Assembly: GCA_039545295.1 (NCBI GenBank)
Contig: BCIK01000029.1
Span: 1 to 13,149 of the forward strand
DNA length: 13,149 bases
Direction of reading: 5' to 3'
Source of the DNA: Udeniomyces pyricola
Taxonomy: Eukaryota; Basidiomycota; Tremellomycetes; Cystofilobasidiales; Mrakiaceae
In this document: positions 1 to 8,635 of the stretch, one piece after another
Numbering within the stretch: the first letter of the stretch is position 1
How the letters are laid out: each line of letters starts with the position of its first letter
Position numbers and translations under genes: made by a program
The notes under the pieces: generated by a model
Databases searched by the model: none
What the model was told of the DNA's origin: nothing
Seen by the model: only the letters and a program-made list of their open reading frames with translations

Positions 1-379
1 GCGAGACCTGCAGCAGAGATGGGACAAGAAATGCCAACAAGGCCAACAAGGCCAACAAGACCAACAAGACCAACAAGGCCACTCACGAGAAAGACCCATG
101 ATGATCGTCTTCTTGTAGCCAAACCTCTTCATGACCTCGGCAGCGACAGGCGAGAACGCAAAGTATCCGATACCAAAGTACGCCACCTGGAGACCGGTCG
201 ACTGGAGCTTGGAGATGCCGAGGACGTTCTGGAAGTGCTTGTTGAGGACGTCAAGGAGACCGTATGCGAATCTGGAGGTGGATGTCGGGTAGGGTATCGG
301 GTGGGGTATCGGATGTCGGATATCAGATTGGATCAGATCGCGCAGCGTCAGTATCGTGGTCTCGTCACACACACACATA

Positions 380-466
<87 letters not shown>

Positions 467-665
467 GACCAAACGCCAAACAAGTCACACCCCAAACAGG
501 TCAAGTCCCAAACAGGTCAAGTCCCAAACAGGCCAAGTCCCAAACTCACCCCCACAGGAAAAATAGCGACGTCACAAGCGCAAAGGGAAGGTAGTAGTTG
601 CGCGGCATGAAAGGTCCCTTGAGGAAGCTCTTGCCAGGTGGGAGAGTGGTAGCACCGCCAGCCAT
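1..665 (-). CDS. FucP-like sugar:H+ symporter (MFS), 5' part only
   Basis: This is the N-terminal part of a membrane sugar transporter related to the L-fucose permease / glucose-galactose transporter family of the major facilitator superfamily, expected in the plasma membrane. Exon 1 is complement(550..665), 38 codons plus GG, starting at the ATG at 665. Exon 2 is complement(87..271). Donors are GTGAGT at both exon ends and the exon 2 acceptor is CTCCAG; the splice makes a Gly codon (GG|A). The joined protein reads LFFLWGFAYGLLDVLNKHFQ, then LQSTGLQVAYFGIGYFAFSP, then EVMKRFGYKKTIIMGLS, covering the first transmembrane helix, the typical DVLNKHFQ loop and helix 2. These strings are characteristic of fungal FucP-like proteins (family knowledge). 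A third exon could begin at 7 after CTGCAG, but only seven bases are visible, so that acceptor is uncertain. About 100 of an expected 450 or so residues are present. The substrate cannot be told. Confidence 0.85.
34..80. repeat. 9-bp minisatellite inside transporter intron 2
   Basis: Five tandem copies of CCAACAAGG/A plus two bases lie just inside the 5' splice site of the second transporter intron (8..86 on the minus strand, if the acceptor at 8-13 is right). On the gene strand they read as GGCCTTGTT or GGTCTTGTT units starting right after GTGAGT. They would be an open Pro-Thr-Arg repeat on the plus strand, but there is no sign that this is coding. Confidence 0.9.
384..460. repeat. (CA)38 dinucleotide microsatellite in intron 1
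   Basis: An uninterrupted CA run of 77 bases follows a short imperfect CA/CG stretch that begins near 366. It lies inside the 278-base first intron of the transporter (272..549), so it is (TG)n on the transcribed strand. Such runs are length-variable and can form Z-DNA. Apparent reading frames of Thr-His repeats across it are artefacts. Confidence 0.97.
491..546. repeat. 16-bp minisatellite abutting the intron 1 donor
   Basis: Three copies of CCCAAACAGGTCAAGT (491-506, 507-522, 523-538; the third has C for T at one place) are followed by a partial copy, CCCAAACT, that runs into the 5' splice site. On the gene strand the intron opens GTGAGTTTGGG and the repeat unit ACTTGACCTGTTTGGG follows, so the array starts at the donor itself. 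Confidence 0.93.
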
Positions 666-678
666 GTTGTCAAGTCGA

Positions 679-854
679 TGTGTGGGTGTGGGTGTGTGAG
701 TGTGTGAGTGTGGGTGTGTGAGTGTATGGGTGTGTGAGTGTATGGGTGTGTGAGTGTGGGTGTGTGAGTGTGTGGGTGTGTGAGTGTGTGAATGTGTGGG
801 TGTGTGGGTGTAGGTGGGGGTGTAGGTGTGTGTGCGTGTAGGTGTGTGAGTGTA
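679..854. repeat. TG-rich minisatellite in the transporter leader
   Basis: About 176 bases of interrupted TG repeats, built from units such as GTGTGTGAG, GTGTGGG and GTGTATGGG. It begins 14 bases upstream of the transporter start codon (minus strand) and ends about 55 bases short of the TATA-like box. It would therefore form most of the 5' untranslated region, as a CA-rich leader, if transcription starts 30-40 bases past the box. Confidence 0.92.
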
Positions 855-907
855 AGTCGTAGGTCAGAGTCGATGAGAAACAAAGGCAAGACCGGTCCGA
901 GAACTTG

Positions 908-914
908 TTTTATA
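908..914 (-). promoter_or_regulatory. TATA box candidate of the transporter gene
   Basis: The minus strand reads GCTATAAAACAAG here, a perfect TATAAAA about 245 bases upstream of the transporter ATG at 665. It is the only TATAAAA close upstream on that strand. The position suits a promoter with a leader of about 200 bases, but the start of transcription cannot be seen. Confidence 0.45.
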
Positions 915-1033
915 GCATACAGACTGTCACCCCAAAGCAGTCCGCCTCACGTCCTCAAGCCTCAGGCCGCAGATCGAGCAGAGGCCCGAGATACAACAGA
1001 GGTACCAGGTTTGCAGGCATACAGGCTTCCAGG

Positions 1034-1063
1034 CCATGGACCATGGACCATGGACCATAGACC
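1034..1063. repeat. CCATGGA 7-bp tandem repeat
   Basis: Three exact head-to-tail copies of CCATGGA (1034-1054), then a decayed fourth, CCATAGACC. It lies in the far upstream region of the transporter gene. No role is evident. Confidence 0.85.
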
Positions 1064-1191
1064 AGGCACCATGTCTGTCGCTCATGCAAGGATCGTCGAC
1101 GACATCTGTGGGGAAAGACCTGATTAGCTTGGCGAGAGAGGTACTAGAACGCGGGGGAGGTCAGCCAGGGTGAGCCAAGGTGTGCGCTGAG

Positions 1192-1226
1192 NCTCNATCG
1201 TCCCGTCNNGNCNGTCAGNGCTGATN
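1192..1226. other. Cluster of ambiguous bases (N)
   Basis: Eight N calls at 1192, 1196, 1208, 1209, 1211, 1213, 1219 and 1226 mark a poorly resolved patch in the assembly. Features crossing it should be treated with care. Confidence 0.98.
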
Positions 1227-1741
1227 CGCTGATGTGCTATGCGGGATCCGAGATCTGAGAACCAGAAGTCGAGGGGTCGGGTCAGCCTGGCTAAGCTCCA
1301 TGTCTGATCAGATCCCAGCGCTCAGCGGTCTCAGCGGTGCCAAGGATTAAGGTTGTCAGTCGGCCAGCCAGTCGCCAGTCGACGTTGCGTTTGGGCGTTG
1401 GATGTGTGGACGGACAGAGGGCCCGAGGTCTCGCCGCGTCGGGACGCGCGATCTGCGATGCGGCAACGTGCAGGCGGCATTGGCGCACTGACTGGCCCAC
1501 TGGCCCATTGGCGCACTGCCGCCGGCGGCGGGACCAAGTTTTCGAAGCTTTGGAGCTGGGAGCTTGGATATTGGATCTTGCTTGGGACTTGGATATCTTT
1601 CCCGCCGACAGCACAAGCCATCACGATAGTCGATCATCTGTCGTAATGATCAGCTTCTGCCAGGCGCTTGAATTTACGCGACGCGAAGAGCGGCCATGGT
1701 TCAACCCTTTGAGTTGATTTGATATCTTGACGCGTGAGGAA

Positions 1742-1780
1742 GATCTTGATCCCTTCCTTCCTTCGCGCGGGGTCAAGATC
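1742..1780. repeat. Inverted repeat / potential hairpin
   Basis: GATCTTGATCCC (1742-1753) pairs with GGGGTCAAGATC (1769-1780): eleven Watson-Crick pairs and one G-T wobble around a 15-base loop rich in CTTCC. No coding sequence is near. Confidence 0.7.
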
Positions 1781-1892
1781 GATCAAGGCAGAAGAATATT
1801 ATCTGAGCAAGATCTGAGTAAACTAAGCGAAGCCTCGACGGCCAAGCAACATGGCCAGTAATATATATCCAACGTACCAACCTATGCGCTCC

Positions 1893-1913
1893 GTCGACGC
1901 GCGACGCGTCGAC
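1893..1913. repeat. Perfect 9-bp inverted repeat, 3-base spacer
   Basis: GTCGACGCG (1893-1901), spacer CGA, then CGCGTCGAC (1905-1913). The arms match perfectly and contain ACGCGT and CGCGCG words. It could be a dyad binding site or a small hairpin. Confidence 0.8.
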
Positions 1914-3570
1914 TTCATCAAAGGGCTCACTAAATGATCAATGCACCATGCAATGTCCGGCATAACTCCCATCAACCATCTCATCATGCTAGAACTGCAG
2001 CCTGCAGCTACCCGCTCCCTATGTCTCCTGTCTCTCTCAACTCTGTGAAGATCTGAATGTTGATTGGCTGTTGATAGCTCCGGTCTGTGGAGGTCATATC
2101 ATGTGCATACTTTGTACAGTCCTGCAGCTGAGTGGGCGCGGAAAGAGACGATCAAGCTATAAGGCAGGATTGGGTCAGTCATATTTTTGTTTTGTCTGCA
2201 CGAGTACCATGTACAGTCGATCGGTCTACGTTTTGCTACACCATACTCATACACGCACGTACAAAGAGCCAAAACGTTAAACCACTGCAGTACGATGTCA
2301 TGTTTGGCATCAATATACACTATAACTATATATATACATATGTCAAGTTGATTACGCACGAATCCATCGTAAAAATGGAGGACTCAAATTACATGACACA
2401 TGCACAGAGCGTACAGCATCACCCTCAACTGGAGTACTGGTCTCCGGCGGGTAAGTTCATCACTGGCACCATCGGATAATTTCTGGAGTTGTTGGGGTTC
2501 AGGTCGATCAGGGGAAATCGAAAGGCCATGCAGGCGCGGGAATATGGCGGAACGGCCGATGGAGACAATCCAAAATCAACCATCAAGATGTATCACTAAT
2601 AGAGCCAGACATCGAGAAGAAAAGAAAGGATCAAGGAAAGGAAGGATCAACGAATATCAATCGAGATAGAGGAACCGGACAAGACTGCAAGACCGGAGGC
2701 CGGAGGGAGGAATTTATACGCAAAAGCAGGTCGGAGGAAAAGATACACCAAGACGATTATTGAAGTGTTCATCAGACGACGTGCCGCGTCGACGAGCTCA
2801 TATGCAGCTTTGATTAGTTGACCTCAGGTTGGAACGCTTCAGCTTACCCCGTATCTCGTTGCTCATCTTCATTCAGCGACACCACAAGCTTATGCATATG
2901 AAGATCTAAACGAGCTCATTCTATACAATTGCTAGCTGAAATATCTGAGTGACGGTGAAGGGCGCAACCCGAGGTGGACCATCCGATGTCCATTTACATA
3001 TATATATATCGCAACAAGTATAGGGCGGACTACTCGACGGCTTGACAGTACTATATATATGCGTTTGATGGGGTGCAAGCATATCTGATGATAACTTGAT
3101 AGTAGTCATATGGATCGTAGCAAGATGATGCTTTCATGACATGATCTCGATGAATGGTAATCACGTTAAATAAAGCATCGAGAGTGGAAAAAGGATCGAT
3201 CGGCTATCAAAAAAGGAGGAACAAAGAAGTAAAACTAGTACTAGCCTTTACATAGCTAATTAGCGGCGCCAGGGCGGCGCCGAAAGGCAGACGTTCATAT
3301 ATTGAAGGTAAGAAATAAGAAGAAAAGTAAAAGAACAAAGGAAGAGCAAACAGAGAGTGAAGAATATGATGAACGAACAATGGGCTAGACGACTGGCAAT
3401 CGGAGTAGTGAGATATGGTAGAGAAAGAGAAAGAGTATTGAATTAGGCGATCAACGCTGGGATGCAGGTTCGTCGAAGATCGATATCTGACAGGTAAGAG
3501 TGATTGAGTTCATGTACTGCAAGTACGGACTTAGATCCATCTGACTTGAAGGTCCAGCCAGAGCGTGATG

Positions 3571-3679
3571 GATAGAGGAAAAAGAAGAAAATGAAAATAG
3601 AGATAAAGGAAGAAAGAGAAAAAAAGACAAAGAGAGAAGAGAAAAAGAGGAAAGAGAGCGAGAGGATTATGAGAAAAAA
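3571..3679. repeat. Polypurine tract (GA-rich)
   Basis: About 110 bases consist almost wholly of A and G on the plus strand, with AGAGAAGAGAAAAAGAGG-like words. A looser purine-rich zone reaches back to about 3300. On the minus strand it is a CT-rich tract 120-225 bases beyond the phosphatase stop codon, so it may lie in the 3' UTR or just past it. Confidence 0.8.
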
Positions 3680-3796
3680 ATACAGGACAAATTAAAGGGG
3701 TTCAGAATGGTCAAAATGTCTCAAAAGGTAACAAGAAAAAAAAAAAAAAAAGTCTCGCCAATTCCCTCCTCCTTTCATCTTCTTTCCTTGACCTAA

Positions 3797-6700
3797 TCAC
3801 GTCTTCTTCTTCCCAAATGTGAACGTCGACGACAAGACGCCCTTCGTAGTGATCGCTGACGACGACGATGACGACGGCAAAAAGCCCGCGTGCGGCGGAC
3901 TAGCTGATGTTGCCATCCCACCAGCCGCCGGTACGGTCGACGATGGAGAAGAAGAAGAGGAAGAAAGATGATTGACGACGGGGCTACTGACTCCTGCCGA
4001 TGTTAATGCTGATGAAGGATTCGAAATTACTCGTCCTCCCCCTCCTGATCCGCCTCCTCCTCCAGTAGCATCTCCAATTTTCCCGCTTCCGCTAACCGTA
4101 CTCAATCCTCCTCCCCCTCCGACCAACGACGCGAGCATATCAACCGAAAACGCTCGTTGATGACGCTGTTTGCGTTGAAGTGGAGATTGATGCGTGCCAA
4201 ATGCGCCAGGCGACATCCCAGGTTTCGATGGGGAGATGGAAGAAAGAGGACACTGTTTCGAAGGCGAGGTGAATGGTTGTTTGAAAGGGGTAGCAGTGGC
4301 GGTGAGGTTAGATGTGAACGTGCTATGAGTAGGTGAGGCACGAGAGGAAGGAGTTTGCAGAGTTGAAAGAGGAAGTTTGGATGACGTTGCAACCTCTGTG
4401 AGGCGAATGGAAGAAGCGGGTAAACGAGTGGGAGGCCCAGATGAACTGGATCGAGGCGCGATAGTGGTTCCGGCGGGGGAAGAATGAGCAACGAATGAAG
4501 GTTCGAAGGAAAGGGGTGTTGAAGGGGTGGAAAACGTTCCGACGGATCCGGGTTTAGGTGTCCTTGTATTTTCTTCTGAACCCACCATCCCATGTTGATC
4601 TTCTCGTCGAGCGAATGAGCTGATGTGGTCCATCGGTTTGTCGAGAGCGTCGTGGGTGACGACTCGAGGATCGCCGGATTCTGATGGCGGACGACTAAGC
4701 GTAAAGAACGAGGGGGCCGAGAACACGTTGTTGGCATTGTGCGATGTGGAGGAGGACGAGAATAAAAGCTGATGAAGCGATGTCGGTGGAGCGGGAGAAA
4801 GGTTTTCAGCAGGAGACAAGCTAGGTTGTTTGTGGTGTTGCACGGATTGGGTGTGGTATGAGCGTGAGATGGAAGATCGTCGAGAAGAGCCGGCAGAAGA
4901 GGAAGGAGATCCTCCGCCGACGGACGACGTCGAAGATCCACGAGAAGAGGCAGATGAGGAGTAGGATCGTAGTGGAGGTCGAGTAGAGGAGGACACAATG
5001 TCTCGAGCTGGATCGGGCGAGCTTCGGGAGGGAGCAAAGACATCATCAAGAGATTTGCGGCTGCGAGATCGAGTTGGTCGGACCATTTTGATCGAGCCGT
5101 CGTTGGTTAGCCGGACGTCTAGAGTCCGGTCGGTGGGAGAAGTAGGATAGGATTGAGTTGAGTTCGATTGGATAGACGTTTGAGATTGAGCTCCAGCCGT
5201 ACTGGTCGCCGTCACAGTTGTGTTTGTCGTTGGCGAGGATGGTAGAGGATCCAGCGAAGGAGTAAAGGTCAGAGTCGCCGAGCGCTTTCGCGTCTTGCCA
5301 GAGCTCATGAAGGATGTCGAGGATGACCCCGTCGATGAAGGCCCTGATGAGCTCAAGATCATAGGGTAAGATGATGAAGATGAGTGACCCGTTTCGGAAT
5401 TTTCTCTCCGACCTTGACTGCGTCGACGAGCCTGGGGCGGCGATGACGTGCTCTCGGTGGTTGAGCTGCCATGGCTGACACCTTCCTCCACACCATCCAT
5501 AGGGCCACCTGCCGCCGAGATCGATAAAGACGAAGGGGAACTGCTGGAGAGCTGTCTCGAAAAGCTACCGAGCGGTAAGAATGAGGGTGCGATGGTGGCC
5601 TGCCTTTGTCGCTCCTCGGTGATGCCCATGTCCAGCTGCCGTTGTTGTTGCTCCTCCTCACCTTCCTCCTCAAACGTGATTTTACTGGCGAGACTGCTTC
5701 CGCTGACTCTTCTTCGAATCCCCATTCGCGTCCCAACACCTCCAGTCACTCCCGTCAGCATACCTTCAACATCACTGCCACCAACAGAACTACCGCCACC
5801 AACCAAACTCGAACCCGAACCTTTTCTTCCATTTTTTTCCCTATCCGCTGAGATCCTCATCTCCATTTCTCGATCCATCCTCTCTGCTTCCTCCTGAGCT
5901 TCCAGCTCTGCACGTCTCCTCGACCAATCCTCTTCGGATTCGACCGAGTCCGTCGAAAACCCTCGGACCATGCCACTGCTACTCGAGAGACTGCCGTGAC
6001 CAGAACTGAGGACATTGGATGGAAACGTCGAGGAGGTCGTCGAAGGGGGAACGAGATTGTGAGGGAGATGCGATGTTTCCGAGGCGAGAAGACGTTCCCA
6101 TTCGAGGAGTTGATAGATCAAGCTGACAAACAGGCAAATAGAGTGGTAAGAAGAAAAAAAAAAAAAGAAGAAAAAAAAAAGAAAAAAAAGAGGACAGGAT
6201 GGATTGAGCCTCGATTGATGATAAAGCTGGCTACCCAAGCGAGGTCACTAGGCAGCTTCGACTCACGACACATTAGGTCCGATGACGGGACTCTTCTCCT
6301 TGACGAATTCATACGCGTCGTGCATGCCGCGAACGCCTTGCAAGATCTCAGGCATGCGACCCTCGGCTGCGAGCCTCATAACGATGGCAATGACGAGCGT
6401 AGCCGAGCGCGAGATTCCGCATTGACAACTGAACAGCATCAACCCCAAACCAGTGAACGTCCTATTAGCCATCACAGCTGCCATGGATCCAAAAAAAAGA
6501 AAAAAAAAGAAAAAAAAAGAACGAATCCCAAACTTACTGGACGAGCACGCTTTCCCCCTTGTCCATTCCTTCACGAACAAAGTTTCCTGCCCTCACAAAC
6601 CCAGCTTCTTTGCCCTGGACGAGATCGGCCTGCCCATGACTCCACGGGAGATGCAAGTACTCCAGCTGTCGGCCATTTGGCAAGTTGTACGTCTTTTCCA

Positions 6701-7871
6701 GCACAGGTAATCTTCCGTCTGCACTGCCTTCTACTCCTGATCCTCCTGCGACAACGCCGCCACCACCACCACCACCGGCGCCTGCCAAGATGCCGTTGCC
6801 GCCACCACCAGCCAAAATCAATCCCGCATCGCGAAGGTTGGGCGTCGAGATGGCCGGTCGAAGAAACCCTGAACCTCCTCCTCCGCTAACGTTGAGGAAG
6901 CCTCCCTTGATACCTGCAGGGCCTGGTAGTGATTGCTGCTGCGGTTGCCCACTCATGTTGACTTCCTCCAGCTCCTCGGCCGCATCGAGTCCAGCTCCAG
7001 ATACGAGCTCCTTGGCGACGTTGACGACTCTTCCAATCTCGCATGACTCGGTAAGATGTTTCCAATCCCGAGCGTTTTCTTCCCTACCGATGTAGAGGCC
7101 CGGGATGATTTCGACCGGACCATCCGCATAGGGTCGATTGATATGAGAAGACGAGGCGAATGAGCCCATGGAGTCGGTAGGATCTCGCTCGTACGTCGGA
7201 AGCAGAGCAAGGAGGGTCGGTCGCTGCGGCTGGGAAGTGGGCCGATGAAATGAGGAGCTAGAGGAGGATTGGGGGTCGAAGGAGTTCTGAAAGGACGAGG
7301 AGCTTGGCGTTGCGGGAGGTAGGGATGTGAGCAGACGAGGCCGGAGTGAGGGTCTAATGGCGTCCGTTTGGGTTCTCGAGCCAGTTGAACCAGGGTCGGC
7401 AGCGGTCGACTGGCCACCTGCCGAGGAGAGCGAGGTAGACGACGAGGACGAGACCAATGGTGACGCTGAACCAAAGCCGAGGCTGAGACTAAGACCTTTG
7501 GCATTACGAGCTTTATTCTTGAATGGAGGAGGAGGTATAGGCGCCCAGGATGGAGGTGGAATGAGAGCGGACGTCGAGGACAGCCGGAGATTGGGCGCCG
7601 AGGGGGACAGATGGAGATGTCGGTTGGTGGCTTGAAGCGACTCATTGAGAGCGAGCGGGGCCGGCCGGCTACGCTGAGATGGGGACTTTGAAGGAGGTTT
7701 CAGAGGGGGAAAGGAAGGTGGTGGCATGGCAGAGTTGTCATTGGGAAGAAACAAGGGTAGTGTCGTCGACGAGGCGGGGCGAGCGTCTTTGGATCGCGAA
7801 GACGGGCCCACCAGAGAGACGGGCGCGTATGACGAATGCAAGAGTGGTTTGGGGGACGTGTCGAGATTCAT
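3797..7871 (-). CDS. MSG5: Msg5-like dual-specificity MAP kinase phosphatase
   Basis: Predicted to remove phosphate from Thr and Tyr in MAP kinase activation loops. Exons: complement(6538..7871), (6267..6428), (3797..6122), giving 1273 residues. Donors are GTAAGT and GTGAGT; acceptors are TTCAG and GTCAG. The first splice creates CA|T, so the joined protein reads VLVHCQCGISRSATLVIA, the HCxxGxSRS loop, with Cys at about 446 and Arg at about 452. The domain starts near residue 250 (PVEIIPGLYIGRE), is broken by a Gly-rich insert at about 300-392, resumes at LEYLHLPWSHGQADL (possible general acid Asp about 416), and ends GPNVSLIYQLLEWERLL near 510. HCQCG and the SLIYQLLEWE ending are typical of fungal Msg5 phosphatases (family knowledge; orthology inferred). 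Residues 1-245 and 515-1273 are Ser/Pro/Gly-rich and look disordered. An in-frame TGA precedes the 7871 ATG, so this is the start unless the 8278-8635 exon is spliced on. Confidence 0.88.
6123..6266 (-). other. Phosphatase intron 2, homopolymer-rich
   Basis: A 144-base intron, GTGAGT to GTTTGTCAG, that joins TC|C (Ser 499) between VIGPNV and LIYQLLEW. It holds long T runs on the gene strand (plus-strand A runs at about 6150-6190). These could cause sequencing slippage, but they lie outside the coding exons. Confidence 0.85.
6429..6537 (-). other. Phosphatase intron 1, splits the catalytic His codon
   Basis: A 109-base intron, GTAAGT to CTGTTCAG. Three exact copies of the 10-base unit AAAAAAAAGA (plus strand, 6491-6520) lie 11-40 bases inside the donor. 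The acceptor is fixed by the protein: only TTCAG|T restores His before CQCGISRS in frame. Confidence 0.88.
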
Positions 7872-8239
7872 AGCTAGACAAACGACATATGTGGATCAAG
7901 GAGGACAACGAACGCATATGATTGATAAGAGCAAGGGGAGCCAAAGAAGAAAGGAGGTGGAGAAAAAGGACGAAAAGAGAACAGGTATAAGGCGTTTCAG
8001 TCAAGTTGGCTGCGTGGAGGAAACGATCGGAATTCACACCGCCACCTCTGGACTGGAGAAACCGCGATCCATAAGAAGCGAGTTAAGATAGCCCTGAAGG
8101 GTTTGTTTGGTCTGATGGTCTCAAACCTCGACATGACAACGCGCTGGATCCCAGTCAGGTTAGACAAGAAGCTGTCAAAGGACAACGAGGCAGGCGACCG
8201 GGCTACTGCGCGCCCCTCGGACGTGGGCATCCTTGTCTT

Positions 8240-8635
8240 TTGTTTGAATGTGGGCACGATGATGGCATGGAACTCACGATGCAATCCTTCCTCTAGCCCT
8301 GTGATGGTCGTATCTGCCTCATGAGTCAGGCCAGTGTTGTGCACCCCATGATCCTCTTCGACCTCATCCTCGTCGGGATCACTCAATCCCGAACTTGTAC
8401 CGAAGCCATCGTCCCCACCAAGGGTCGAGTCAATCGAGACCGTGCGCTGTCTCAACCTCGGCCTCGTCGTCATGCTCGCCATCAGAGGCGATGGGACGTC
8501 TAGCAGACCAGCTGCGATACCCGGGGAAGAAGAAGACGAGGAAGAGGCCAAGGGGAACGTGCAGTTGATGGAAGGGGACGTGGGCCGGGTTGAGGCCGAG
8601 GTCGAAGCGGCGGAAGAGGGAGGGGGAAGCATCAT
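8240..8635 (-). other. Coding-like segment: extra 5' exon or gene relic
   Basis: A frame opens at two ATGs (8635) just after an in-frame TAG. It encodes a Ser/Pro-rich start, RPRLRQRTVSIDSTLGG, an acidic stretch (DPDEDEVEEDHG) and TTITGLEEGLH. Two readings are possible. (a) It is an upstream exon of the phosphatase, complement(8278..8635): a perfect GTGAGT donor at 8272-8277 and TAG acceptor at 7874-7876 join C|CT to give GLH-P-MNLD in frame, for 1393 residues, with a 404-base intron, long for this window. (b) The frame runs on past the donor into HREFHAIIVPTFKQ, which resembles the start of the catalytic domain in fungal family-2 glycosyltransferases (recalled pattern, not searched). Nothing like the rest of such an enzyme follows in any minus-strand frame, so this would be a truncated relic. 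I cannot decide between them. Confidence 0.4.

Larger units (their letters stand above)
915..3796. other. Long intergenic region without a convincing gene
   Basis: No frame here shows a recognisable protein, and open stretches are short and in mixed frames. What it holds: a CCATGGA tandem repeat (1034-1063), ambiguous bases (1192-1226), a GC-rich stretch near 1490-1535 with repeated TGGCCCA/TGGCGCA words, inverted repeats at 1742-1780 and 1893-1913, TATATA stretches near 2327-2338, 2999-3009 and 3053-3060, a GCTAATTAGC palindrome beside two GCGGCGCC copies (3255-3281), a purine-rich zone (3300-3690), and A16 at 3736-3751. The right end should contain the 3' UTR and poly(A) site of the phosphatase gene; the left end is the transporter promoter. 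At 2.9 kb it is long beside the 1.1 kb gap between the other two genes. Confidence 0.6.

Noticed and set aside
19..610. Plus-strand frames with Pro-Thr-Arg and Thr-His repeats
   Set aside because: They are translations of intron minisatellites and the antisense of transporter exons; the minus strand gives a clear FucP-like protein.
34..854. CRISPR-like repeat array
   Set aside because: The units are short head-to-tail tandem repeats without unique spacers, in introns and a leader of a eukaryotic gene.
1291..1717. Several overlapping frames of 93-126 codons on both strands
   Set aside because: The stretch is GC-rich with few chance stops; four or more frames are open at once and none resembles a protein family.
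4102..5049. A 315-codon minus-strand frame inside the phosphatase tail
   Set aside because: It is the shifted frame of the Ser-rich exon; His/Pro/Leu-rich content is what CT-rich Ser codons give when shifted.
5448..6889. Long plus-strand frames opposite the phosphatase
   Set aside because: They are antisense shadows of Ser-rich exons and cross introns and poly(A) tracts; the minus strand carries the catalytic motif.
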